Source of the DNA: Nocardioides sp. S5 | GTDB lineage: Bacteria; Actinomycetota; Actinomycetes; Propionibacteriales; Nocardioidaceae | Assembly (NCBI RefSeq): GCF_017310035.1 | Contig: NZ_CP022296.1 | Span: 3,720,001-3,784,000, forward strand | Length of the DNA: 64,000 nucleotides | Direction of reading: 5' to 3' | Shown here: positions 8,523 through 15,337 of the stretch, piece by piece | How the letters are laid out: each line of letters opens with the position of its first letter | How positions within the stretch are numbered: the first letter of the stretch is position 1 | Notes under the pieces: model-generated | What the model saw: the letters and a program-made list of their open reading frames with translations, nothing else | What the model was told of the DNA's origin: nothing | Databases searched by the model: none | Made by a program: the position numbers and the translations under genes

Positions 8523-9424
8523 ACCTGACCGTCACCGACGAGGTCCGCGACGCACTCGCGTCCGGGCAGCCCGTCGTCGCGCTGGAGAGCACCATCATCA
8601 GCCACGGCATGCCCTACCCGCAGAACGTCGAGATGGCCCGCACCGTCGAGAACATCGTCCGCGAGGGCGGGGCCGTCCCCGCGACGATCGCCGTCCTGCG
8701 CGGTCGGCCCACCATCGGGCTGTCCGCCGACGACCTCGAGCTCCTCGCCTCCGACGACTCGGTCATCAAGGTCTCCATCCGCGACCTGCCCTACGTCGTC
8801 TCGCGCGGCCTGCACGGCGCGACGACCGTCGCCTCGACGATGCGGCTCGCGGCCCTGGCCGGCATCGGCGTCTTCGTCACCGGCGGGCTGGGCGGGGTGC
8901 ACCGCGGCGCGGAGACGACGTACGACGTCTCGGCCGACCTCACCGAGCTCTCCACCACGTCGGTGGCCGTGGTCTGCGCCGGTGTGAAGAGCATCCTCGA
9001 CATCGGGCTCACACTGGAGAAGCTCGAGACCCTCGGCGTGCCGGTGGTCGGCTACGGCACCGACGACTTCCCGTCGTTCTTCTCCCGCTGGTCGGGCTTC
9101 GCAGCGCCGATGCGCCTCGACTCCCCCGCCGACGTCGCCGCGCTGATGCGCGCCAAGTGGGACCTCGGGCTGGCCGGCGGAGTCGTCGTCGCCAACCCGA
9201 TCCCGGAGGAGTCGGAGATCCCGGCCGAGGACATCGGCGCGATCATCGACCGCGCGCTCGCCGACATGGACGCCCTCGGCATTCGCGGCAAGGACGCGAC
9301 CCCCTACCTCCTGGGGAGGATCGTCGAGATCACCGAGGGCAGCTCGCTGACGGCCAACATCGCGCTCGTGGAGCACAACGCGCGCCTCGGCGCGGCGATC
9401 GCGCGGGAGTACGCGGCTGGTTGA
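8519..9424 (+). CDS. psuG: Pseudouridine-5'-phosphate glycosidase
   Basis: 301 residues, the normal length for PsuG. It breaks the C-C glycosidic bond of pseudouridine 5'-phosphate to give uracil and ribose 5-phosphate. Family signatures are ALESTIISHGMPYPQN near residue 22 with the catalytic Glu, VSRGLHGATTVASTM near residue 92, GVFVTGGLGGVHRGAE near residue 115, and NPIPEESEIP near residue 224. The start is TTG 8519, inside the kinase stop (4-bp overlap), so translation is coupled. The pair recycles pseudouridine from RNA turnover; no dedicated transporter is evident beyond the nearby MFS gene. Confidence 0.95.
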   Translation: MNLTVTDEVRDALASGQPVVALESTIISHGMPYPQNVEMARTVENIVREGGAVPATIAVLRGRPTIGLSADDLELLASDDSVIKVSIRDLPYVVSRGLHGATTVASTMRLAALAGIGVFVTGGLGGVHRGAETTYDVSADLTELSTTSVAVVCAGVKSILDIGLTLEKLETLGVPVVGYGTDDFPSFFSRWSGFAAPMRLDSPADVAALMRAKWDLGLAGGVVVANPIPEESEIPAEDIGAIIDRALADMDALGIRGKDATPYLLGRIVEITEGSSLTANIALVEHNARLGAAIAREYAAG

Positions 9425-9426
9425 CC

Positions 9427-9714
9427 TCAGAGCGCGGCGAGCACCTCTCGAGGCGGCGGGTTCGTGTGCGGCGCGCCGGCGATGACGACGGTCGGCACGA
9501 CCTCGTCGCCGCCGTTCACGCTCCTGACGTAGGCCGAGGCCTCGTCGTCGGCCCACACGTCGACCCACACCACGTCGCGCACCCTGCGACCCAGGGCGAG
9601 CTGGAGCCGCTTGCAGAACGGGCAGCCCTTGCGCCAGTAGACGACGACGCGGCCCTCGTCGGCCGCGCGGGCGCCCTCGGCGGCGGACACGGAGGCGGGC
9701 TTGCGGGCGAACAC
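9427..9714 (-). CDS. Glutaredoxin-like protein
   Basis: 95 residues from GTG 9714. The thioredoxin fold is marked by VVVYWRKGCPFCKRLQLAL near residue 23 with the CPFC redox pair. VVPTVVIAG near residue 72 carries the cis-Pro. These match the actinobacterial mycoredoxin/glutaredoxin-like group, which reduces mycothiol-mixed disulfides. It is convergent with psuG, with stops 2 bp apart, and divergent from the VOC gene with about 30 bp between starts. Which low-molecular-weight thiol it uses is inferred from the organism, not from the sequence. Confidence 0.85.
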   Translation of the reverse strand: MFARKPASVSAAEGARAADEGRVVVYWRKGCPFCKRLQLALGRRVRDVVWVDVWADDEASAYVRSVNGGDEVVPTVVIAGAPHTNPPPREVLAAL

Positions 9715-9746
9715 CCGACCAGTATGCGCCGTGCTTGGATCGACCC

Positions 9747-10163
9747 ATGGCCTCCCGACTGACCGAGATCTCCCTCGACTGCCACGACCCCGACCGGCTC
9801 GCCGACTTCTGGACCGCGGCCCTCGACTGGGTGGTGCTCGACCGGGAGCCCGGGCTGGTGGAGATCGGTCCGGCGCGCGCGAGCGACCAGGCCCTGCTCG
9901 ACGCCGTACGCACCGGGCCGGTGCCGCCGACGATGTTCCTGGCCGCGGTCGCCGAGGACAAGGTGGCGAAGAACCGGATGCACCTCGACCTCTCCCCCGT
10001 CGACCGCTCGCGCGACGAGGAGGTCGAGCGGCTGCTGGCGCTGGGCGCCACCCACGCCGACGTCGGGCAGACGGGCGAGGAGTCGTGGGTGGTGCTGGCC
10101 GACCCGGAGGGCAACGAGTTCTGCGTGCTGCGCAGCCTGGCGCCGGGGCACTTCGCCCTGTGA
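9747..10163 (+). CDS. VOC (glyoxalase-like) family protein
   Basis: 138 residues from ATG 9747. The N-terminus LTEISLDCHDPDRLADFW is the usual opening of glyoxalase_6-type VOC domains. The C-terminus WVVLADPEGNEFCVLRS closes the second beta-alpha-beta unit with its metal-ligand Glu. Members include small dioxygenases, resistance proteins and binding proteins, and nothing here points to one substrate. Its stop overlaps the start of the following acetyltransferase gene by 4 bp, so the two are co-translated. Confidence 0.85.
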   Translation: MASRLTEISLDCHDPDRLADFWTAALDWVVLDREPGLVEIGPARASDQALLDAVRTGPVPPTMFLAAVAEDKVAKNRMHLDLSPVDRSRDEEVERLLALGATHADVGQTGEESWVVLADPEGNEFCVLRSLAPGHFAL

Positions 10164-10729
10164 GCCCGCTCGACGTGCCGCTGCCCATCGCGACCGAGCG
10201 GCTGCTCCTGCGAGCGCACGGTCCGGACGACCTCGATGACCTCCTGGCCTTCCACAGCGATCCGGACGTGGTCCGATTCGTCCCCTGGCCGGTGCGCGAC
10301 CGCGTGGCCACCGGCGAGACGCTGGCGGTCAAGCTCGACCAGGCCGAGCTGCGCGAGCCCGGGCAGTGGCTGGTGCTGGCCGTCGAGCAGCGCGAGACCG
10401 GCCGCGTCATCGGCGAGGTGCTGCTGAAGTGGGCCTCCGAGCGCCAGGGCGAGCTGGGCTTCGCCTTCGCCCACGACGTCCACGGGCAGGGGTACGCCGC
10501 CGAGGCCGCGACCGCGGTGCTCGACCTCGCCTTCGACGGGCTGGGGTTCCACCGCGTCAGCGCCGTCGTCATCGAGGGCAACGACGCGTCCGCCCGTCTG
10601 CTCGGTCGCCTCGGGTTCCGCCAGGAGGCGCGCCACGTCGACGGCGCGCACTTCAAGGGCGTCTGGGCCACCCAGCTGGTGTTCGCCCTCCTGGAGGACG
10701 ACTGGCGCGAGCCCTCAGCCGTCGGCTGA
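10160..10729 (+). CDS. GNAT-family N-acetyltransferase (RimJ/RimL type)
   Basis: 189 residues from GTG 10160. The fold is Acetyltransf_3: IATERLLLRAHGPDDLDDLLAF at the N-terminus, GELGFAFAHDVHGQGYAAEAATAVLD near residue 97 with the acetyl-CoA pyrophosphate loop (Q-G-Y-A), and NDASARLLGRLGFRQE near residue 140. Members acetylate protein N-termini or small amines; the target is unknown. It overlaps the VOC gene by 4 bp. Its last 15 bp overlap the end of the convergent alpha/beta hydrolase gene. Confidence 0.9.
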   Translation: MSPLDVPLPIATERLLLRAHGPDDLDDLLAFHSDPDVVRFVPWPVRDRVATGETLAVKLDQAELREPGQWLVLAVEQRETGRVIGEVLLKWASERQGELGFAFAHDVHGQGYAAEAATAVLDLAFDGLGFHRVSAVVIEGNDASARLLGRLGFRQEARHVDGAHFKGVWATQLVFALLEDDWREPSAVG

Positions 10730-11563
10730 CATGAACTCCCGCAGCACCCGCGCGAAGCGGTCGGGGTCGTCGAGGTGCGGGAAGTGCCCGGCCCCCTCGA
10801 ACAGCTCGACCCGGCAGCCCGGCACGGCCCGCTGCGCGCTGAGCGCGTGCCAGGCGGGGATCATCCGGTCCTTCGACCCCCACACGATCAGCGTCGGCGG
10901 CGGGGTCACCGCGCCGAGGTGGTCGTGGGCGCTGATGCTCTGCCCACCGAAGTCGATCACCGCGCGGGTGGTGGCCAGGAAGGCGCGGCGGCTCTGGCGG
11001 TCGCCGAGGGAGGTGAAGCCGCGCCAGATCGCGCCGATGTCGGCGCCCGGCTTCCAGCCGACCTTCTGCGCGCTGCGGCCCACCGCCTCCACCTTGTCGA
11101 GCACCGGCGCCGACGCGATCACGCTCAGCACCTGCTCGGCGCCGGGGAGGGTCGCCGAGCGCAGCACGAGGTTGACCTCGCGCCCGAGGCCGCCGCTCGA
11201 GACGAGCACCAGGCGGTCCACCCGCTCGGGGAAGAGGTAGTAGAACTGCATCGCGATCCCGCCGCCGAGCGAGTGCCCGACGAGGGTGACGCGGTCGATG
11301 CCGAGGTGGTCGAGCAGGTCGCGCAGCGTGGCGGCGTGCGAGCTCAGCGAGTAGTCGCCGGTCGGCTTCGCCGAGGCGCCGTGGCCGAAGAGGTCCGGCA
11401 CCACCACGCGGTGGTCCTCGTCGACCTCGTCGACCAGGTGGGCCCACTGCCGCTGCGAGCCGAGGATGCCGTGGATGAAGAGGACAGCGGGACCCTCGCC
11501 GCTGTCGACGTACGAGAGCTCGTGGCCGTGGAGCACGACCGTGTCCGGCGCCAGTCGGGTCAT
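10715..11563 (-). CDS. Alpha/beta-fold hydrolase
   Basis: 282 residues from ATG 11563, preceded by AAGGA. The alpha/beta hydrolase core is complete: oxyanion HGILGSQRQW near residue 31, the nucleophile elbow GHSLGGGIAMQ with Ser near residue 98, the acid Asp in GSKDRMIPAWH, and the His in GAGHFPHLDDPDRF near the C-terminus. No signal peptide. Substrate is unclear; relatives include haloalkane dehalogenase-like, epoxide hydrolase-like and MhpC-like enzymes. It is the last core-type gene before the accessory region starting about 11.7 kb, and a copy of the ychF 3' end lies 130 bp upstream of it. Confidence 0.9.
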   Translation of the reverse strand: MTRLAPDTVVLHGHELSYVDSGEGPAVLFIHGILGSQRQWAHLVDEVDEDHRVVVPDLFGHGASAKPTGDYSLSSHAATLRDLLDHLGIDRVTLVGHSLGGGIAMQFYYLFPERVDRLVLVSSGGLGREVNLVLRSATLPGAEQVLSVIASAPVLDKVEAVGRSAQKVGWKPGADIGAIWRGFTSLGDRQSRRAFLATTRAVIDFGGQSISAHDHLGAVTPPPTLIVWGSKDRMIPAWHALSAQRAVPGCRVELFEGAGHFPHLDDPDRFARVLREFMSADG

Positions 11564-11694
11564 CGTGGGGTCCTTGCGGTCGTGGGTGGTTACTCCACGG
11601 TAGCGGGGAACCGTCGGGTCGTGGACCTCCGACCTGGGCAACCCGAGCGTTCCCCAGACCTGTCACCGGGGCTGGCCCCGTCCTCCCGCGTCCC

Positions 11695-11713
11695 TCACAC
11701 GTTGAAGCGGAAC
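11695..11713. repeat. Left ychF-end-like repeat (candidate att core)
   Basis: TCACACGTTGAAGCGGAAC differs by one base from the ychF stop region at 19681-19699. Read on the minus strand it encodes FRFNV followed by a stop, the conserved YchF C-terminus, with no gene attached. This is what a displaced attachment site would look like. Confidence 0.55.
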
Positions 11714-11771
11714 GAAAACCGGGGGTTTCGGGTGTTGACGGTCACCGCTGGTTGAGACCGGAGAAGGCGGT

Positions 11772-11788
11772 CTGACCTGCGGAAACGC
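11772..11788. repeat. 17-bp exact repeat, copy 1
   Basis: CTGACCTGCGGAAACGC, identical to 12744-12760, which is part of a hairpin terminator behind the tRNA fragment. The two copies flank the toxin-antitoxin pair at 11915-12474 in the same orientation. Confidence 0.6.
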
Positions 11789-11840
11789 GTTTGCGAGACC
11801 GTTGGACGTCGTCGGTGAGAATCGGTCTCCGCCGGACTTC

Positions 11841-11859
11841 TTGCGGACTATTTGCGGAC
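11841..11859. repeat. Spaced TGCGGAC repeat, left copy
   Basis: TTGCGGACT-ATT-TGCGGAC. The same spaced motif with a different 3-base spacer occurs at 19619-19637 near the other island border, in the same orientation. It could be an arm-type recombinase site. Confidence 0.5.
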
Positions 11860-11914
11860 CGCTGGACGACCCGAGACCCTCCGGATCTGGTCGAAAGTCG
11901 GCGGCCGTGGCGGT

Positions 11915-12232
11915 TCATTCGTGGCGGAGCGACGCCTCCCAATCCTGGCCGCCGTGGAACACACCGAGGACGTTCACCACGAGCCCACCGGAGGACTCGT
12001 CGACTTCGTAGGCCATCAGCGTGCGCTGCTTGAAGGTGGTCGTCCGCATGCCCGGTCTGACGTCGTCGCGCGCTCGGCCAGCGCGAGGGAAGACGAGGAT
12101 GCCGTCGATGTAATCGAGGATCGCCGAGACGAAGCGCTCTGCCACGTCCGGCGACGCCTTCTCGGTGATCCATGCGTCGAGAGCGTGCAGCTGCTGCTGG
12201 GCCTGAGGGGTGTAGTTGATCCGGCCCGTCAT
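11915..12232 (-). CDS. RelE/ParE-family toxin
   Basis: 105 residues from ATG 12232, which overlaps the antitoxin stop as ATGA. The fold is RelE/ParE: INYTPQAQQQLHALDAWI at the N-terminus, AERFVSAILDYIDGILVFPRAGRARDDVRPGMRTTTFKQRTLMAYEVD in the middle, and VNVLGVFHGGQDWEASL at the C-terminus. RelE types cut ribosome-bound mRNA and ParE types inhibit gyrase; sequence alone does not separate them here, though the F-P-x-A-G and G-V-x-H-G-Q segments look more ParE-like. It sits behind a PF09720-type antitoxin gene, close to the left border of the island, where it may stabilise the element. Confidence 0.85.
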   Translation of the reverse strand: MTGRINYTPQAQQQLHALDAWITEKASPDVAERFVSAILDYIDGILVFPRAGRARDDVRPGMRTTTFKQRTLMAYEVDESSGGLVVNVLGVFHGGQDWEASLRHE

Positions 12233-12474
12233 AGACGGGCGGCCCACTTGGCCGCGAAGCTGGCACGGACGGTCTCAGCAGGGATCGCTTTGGATGGGTC
12301 CGCCTTAAGCCCGTCGTAGGCGGCGGCGGCCTCGGAGTGCAGCCACGAATCCGAGCCAAGGTCGAACGCCTCCTGCGGGTCGACTGATTCGAGCAATCGG
12401 AGAGCGACGTGCTTGCGCACGTCAGGAGGCAGGGACATCCCGGCCTCGTAGAACTCCGATTCGCTCAGCGCCAT
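12229..12474 (-). CDS. Addiction module antitoxin (Unstab_antitox type)
   Basis: 81 residues. It fits the short 'addiction module' antitoxin family (PF09720-like): MSLPPDVRKHVALRLLESVD near residue 13, then Trp44 in DSWLHSEAAAAYDGLKADPSKAIPAETV. Such proteins wrap and neutralise a RelE/ParE toxin and are degraded by proteases. The gene comes first and overlaps the toxin gene by 4 bp, the usual order. Unlike many antitoxins it has no obvious ribbon-helix-helix DNA-binding N-terminus, so how the pair is autoregulated is not clear. Confidence 0.8.
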   Translation of the reverse strand: MALSESEFYEAGMSLPPDVRKHVALRLLESVDPQEAFDLGSDSWLHSEAAAAYDGLKADPSKAIPAETVRASFAAKWAARL

Positions 12475-12689
12475 GACGTCAGATTACTCCGAGCGCCGAG
12501 GTCAGCCCCAGAAGATCGGGACGCCGCTGCTGCTGATGTGGTCCAGTAGGGCCTCGACCTCCGGTGAAACGGTCGGTACTGGTCGGTCGTCGTCGGTCAC
12601 CACCGGATGGCGGCGCCCCCCACTCTCGGCGTTTGCGCAGGTCAGCGGCTCGTTCGCCCAGTGGGCGCATCAAGCGATAGACGCAAAGC
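12475..12689. other. Non-coding stretch upstream of the first toxin-antitoxin pair
   Basis: Short ORFs cross this region on both strands, but none resembles a protein family. It contains the antitoxin promoter side and, at 12629-12658, a copy of the tRNA-terminator sequence in inverted orientation (about 26 of 29 bases match the reverse complement of 12732-12760). Confidence 0.5.
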
Positions 12690-12729
12690 CGACGTGATTA
12701 GGTCGTCGGTTCGATTCCGACAGGCGGCT
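12690..12729 (+). pseudogene. tRNA 3' fragment (T arm and acceptor 3' strand)
   Basis: The T arm is perfect: GTCGG 12705-12709, loop TTCGATT 12710-12716, CCGAC 12717-12721. It is followed by AGGCGGC (12722-12728) as the acceptor 3' strand and T as discriminator. The 5' partner GCCGCCT, the D arm and a proper anticodon arm are missing upstream, so this is not a complete gene. The acceptor strand is like that of some actinobacterial tRNA-Thr genes (weak guess). Such 3' tRNA pieces are typical scars of integrative elements. Confidence 0.55.
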
Positions 12730-12740
12730 CTGGCGAACAG

Positions 12741-12770
12741 CCCCTGACCTGCGGAAACGCAGGGCAGGGG
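12741..12770 (+). terminator. Hairpin terminator behind the tRNA fragment
   Basis: CCCCTGACCTGC 12741-12752 pairs with GCAGGGCAGGGG 12759-12770 (12 bp, one mismatch) around GGAAAC. The position right after the tRNA acceptor strand fits the native terminator of the original tRNA gene. Confidence 0.65.
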
Positions 12771-13348
12771 CGGTTCGGTTCTGGTGGTCGCGCGATGCGC
12801 TGGCCTCACGGCTCTGCCCGACACCGACGTCGCTCTCCTCTGCGACGGACCCCTCGCCGGCTGAGCGCTCGCGGCCGGCATCCTGTCCGTGTGCCGATAG
12901 GCCTCGCTCCGCTCGGCAACGCGGCGTGGCGTTGTGTCGCGACCTGGACGTGCGAGGTGTCAACGGTGCGTCGGCGCAGCGATCGTTGTGTGCGCAGCGA
13001 GATGTTCCATGCCGCACGGGCGACGCGCACGAACGCAACGCCCCGGAACGCCAACGCCCCGTCATCGCTGCGACGCGCAACGCGTCTCCCGTCACGGCAA
13101 CGGATCGCAACCAAGACCCGCCCACGGCGCCTAGCGGGACGGAGGGCAAGTTGACACAGTTGCGCTGCCATGGAACCGCGCTGGCTCTCTCGATGACCAC
13201 CGGTGAACCAGTGCCGCTCCAGGCTTGCGCCTGGTGTTGCCTGGCCCCCCTCGTGATCGGCCCGTCGGGGATCGTCAACGTGGTGCGGGTGTCAAGGCGG
13301 TCGGGTCCGACGGCTCGGCGGGGCGCGATCGTCTCGTGCGTTGGCGGA
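12771..13348. other. No recognisable gene
   Basis: About 580 bp without a convincing coding region. Overlapping ORFs exist in several frames but give low-complexity Arg-rich translations with no family features. Degenerate mobile DNA is the most likely content. Confidence 0.5.
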
Positions 13349-13660
13349 CTACGGGAGCTTGGACGCGAGGACGTCGGCCGCCAGGATCTCGGGTGCTGCG
13401 CCGAGGAGGTGCTGGTTGGCCATCAGGGCTGCGACGATGGCGCCGTTGGCGTGGGCGTCGCGAGCGGCCTCGTCGGGGAATGCATCGAAGATCCAAAAGG
13501 TGTCGGCGTGGGTTCTAGCCGCGAACCAGACAATCGTTCCCACTTCTTCGTTGGCGAGTGCGACAGCGCCGGCGAGCAGATCGGCGAGCGCGTCGTGCTG
13601 TCCATCGGCCGCGACGATCTTGGCGACGAAGGCATACGGAAGTGATGCGGGTGTGGACAT
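13349..13660 (-). CDS. Antibiotic biosynthesis monooxygenase (ABM) domain protein
   Basis: 103 residues, the standard length of single ABM domains (dimeric alpha/beta barrels related to YgiN and ActVA-Orf6, acting on quinones or other small substrates without cofactors). Features: YAFVAKIVAADGQHDALADLLAG at the N-terminus, NEEVGTIVWFAARTHADTFWIFDAFPDEAARDAHANG with the typical Trp/Phe-rich strand, and HANGAIVAALM. A clear AAGGAG lies 8 bases before ATG 13660. It diverges from a GlxA-type regulator gene with 107 bp between the starts, so it is the likely target of that regulator. Confidence 0.85.
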   Translation of the reverse strand: MSTPASLPYAFVAKIVAADGQHDALADLLAGAVALANEEVGTIVWFAARTHADTFWIFDAFPDEAARDAHANGAIVAALMANQHLLGAAPEILAADVLASKLP

Positions 13661-13767
13661 GAGGGGTTCTCCTTGAAGTCGGGGTTCTTCGTGGGGCGAG
13701 TTCAGCGTATGACGAGCGAGGGCCGATGGGGAGTGGCGTATACGACAGTATTGCTATTGTTCGCGCC

Positions 13768-14709
13768 ATGCGTATCGGACTGATCGCGATCGACGGCTGC
13801 TTCGGTTCGGCTGTCGCGTCGGTCATCGACATCGTGCGGGTGGCCGACGGAGCCCGCGGCGATATCGACCCGCGGATCGACCCGATCGAACTCGCCATCC
13901 TCGGACCGAAACGGCGAGTGACCACGACGGCATCGATGACCCTGTCGGTTGACCACCCGCTGTCGGCGTCCGGAGAGTTCGACGTGGTCGTCGTCCCTGC
14001 GCTTGGAACCCTCACGGCCGCCGCTACCAACGACGCCCTCCAGAGCCGAGATGCTCGTTCGGTCATCGCCTCGCTCGGGCGCCTCGACGACGCGACCACC
14101 CGGATCGCCGCGGCGTGCACCGGCGTGTTCGCCGTCGCCGAGACCGGACGGATGCATCATCGGCGGGCGACGACCAGCTGGTTCCTGGGACCGGAGTTCC
14201 TGAAGCGCTATCCGACCGTCGCCCTCGATCTCGACACCATGGTCGTCGTGGACGGGAACCTCGTCACCGCCGGCGCCGCGTTCGCCCACATCGACCTCGC
14301 GCTCTCACTCGTGCGATCGATCAGCCCCGACCTGGCCCAACATGTCGCCAAGCTCCTCCTCATCGACGAGCGTCCGTCGCAGGCGGCCTTCGTCGCCTAC
14401 GAACATCTCCGGCACGATGACCCGATCGTCGTCGAGTTCGAACGCTTCGTGCGCGCCCGCCTGGACGAACCGTTCAACGTCGCCTTCGTCGCGCAGTCGC
14501 TCGGCACCAGCCGGCGCACCCTCGAACGACGAGTCCGTGCGGCGCTCAACCTCACTCCGCTCGGCTTCGTCCAACGGCTTCGCATCGAACGAGCTCGGCA
14601 CCTCTCAGCAACCACGGACCTCACCTCCGCCGAGATCGCGCTACGGGTCGGCTACGCGAACGCCGAGACTCTGCGCTCCCTCCTGCGCAGGGAGCGACGC
14701 CGTTCCTGA
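13768..14709 (+). CDS. GlxA-family AraC-type transcriptional regulator
   Basis: 313 residues from ATG 13768. The N-terminal DJ-1/PfpI-like domain (about 1-170) has FDVVVVPALGTL, AACTGVFAVAETG with the elbow Cys, and RRATTSWFLGPEF, the usual GlxA order. The C-terminal AraC HTH pair (about 215-313) has FNVAFVAQSLGTSRRTLERRV and LTSAEIALRVGYANAETLRSLLRRE. The protein ends soon after the second HTH. It probably senses a small metabolite and controls the divergent ABM monooxygenase gene; the 107-bp gap includes GTATAC and several AT-rich steps that could hold the operator. Target and ligand are unknown. Confidence 0.9.
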   Translation: MRIGLIAIDGCFGSAVASVIDIVRVADGARGDIDPRIDPIELAILGPKRRVTTTASMTLSVDHPLSASGEFDVVVVPALGTLTAAATNDALQSRDARSVIASLGRLDDATTRIAAACTGVFAVAETGRMHHRRATTSWFLGPEFLKRYPTVALDLDTMVVVDGNLVTAGAAFAHIDLALSLVRSISPDLAQHVAKLLLIDERPSQAAFVAYEHLRHDDPIVVEFERFVRARLDEPFNVAFVAQSLGTSRRTLERRVRAALNLTPLGFVQRLRIERARHLSATTDLTSAEIALRVGYANAETLRSLLRRERRRS

Positions 14710-14790
14710 CCTATCGCCATGCCTGTAGCCGGTGTCCTAGCGCCCGGTTGGAACCACCTCTCAGCACGTCGCGTCGACGCTCCTGCGTCG

Positions 14791-15027
14791 CCCCTGGACG
14801 GCCCACTCGACACGCCCGCAGCACCCCTCATCGCGGCCGGGTGCGACGTGGTCACCGTCCAACGTTCGCTCGGCCACGCGAAGGCAACCACGACGCTGAA
14901 CACCTACGCACACCTCTGGCCGACTGCCGAGGACCGTACGAGGAAGGCGGCAGAGTCGATCATGGCCGCGTCGCTCGGCGAGCCAACCGCGGACCCGGTC
15001 AGGTTGGTGACGAGTCCGGCCGAGTGA
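14791..15027 (+). pseudogene. Truncated tyrosine recombinase (C-terminal fragment)
   Basis: From about 14810 the frame reads like the end of a phage-type integrase: LIAAGCDVVTVQRSLGHAKATTTLNTYAHLWP, with the box II Gly-His and the nucleophile Tyr, then AEDRTRKAAESIMAASL. The catalytic Arg box and the whole N-terminal and core-binding parts are absent; the preceding in-frame residues from 14719 do not look like an integrase. It is therefore a remnant, the only recombinase trace in the island. It lies just downstream of the GlxA-type regulator. Confidence 0.75.
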
Positions 15028-15337
15028 GCCGTGGCCCCTGATCGCAGACGCACGTCGCCCGCGCGTGAGCCGGTGTCACGTCACAGCGCCGCCTGTCGGG
15101 GACGCTCGCAGCTTCTGGACCTGCCGGCATGAGTGCGCGACGGTCGGCCAATCTCCTCGAGGACTCGGTCTTTCGCGACTGGACCATTCTTACCTCTCCA
15201 GGTTTCACCACGAGCGAGTCGGCGAGTGGTGACGTCGCCGCTACACCAGGCGGCTAGGCGGCTAGGGCGATAGACGTGCACGAGAGCCTCGGTCTTTCCC
15301 TTACCCCCGAGCATCATGGGTTCCACGCTCGGTCCGA
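15028..15337. other. No recognisable gene
   Basis: 310 bp between the recombinase fragment and the stop of the serine hydrolase. Only short ORFs without family features are present; no strong hairpin was noticed. Confidence 0.45.

Larger units (their letters stand above)
11564..11914. other. Non-coding left border of the accessory island
   Basis: No credible gene lies in these 351 bp. They hold the hydrolase promoter side (to about 11690), the ychF-end-like 19-mer at 11695-11713, the 17-mer CTGACCTGCGGAAACGC at 11772-11788, and the spaced repeat TTGCGGACT-N3-TGCGGAC at 11841-11859. The toxin gene of the first toxin-antitoxin pair then ends at 11915. Confidence 0.6.

Noticed and set aside
7898..10651. 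A 917-codon ORF on the minus strand
   Set aside because: It runs antisense through psuK, psuG, the VOC gene and the GNAT gene, all with clear family motifs. Its translation is low-complexity, as expected for the opposite strand of high-GC genes.
12642..12881. A short minus-strand ORF with CRNRTDDL-type sequence
   Set aside because: This residue pattern is a known artefact of translating tRNA 3' ends in reverse. The bases 12700-12729 are better explained as a tRNA fragment.
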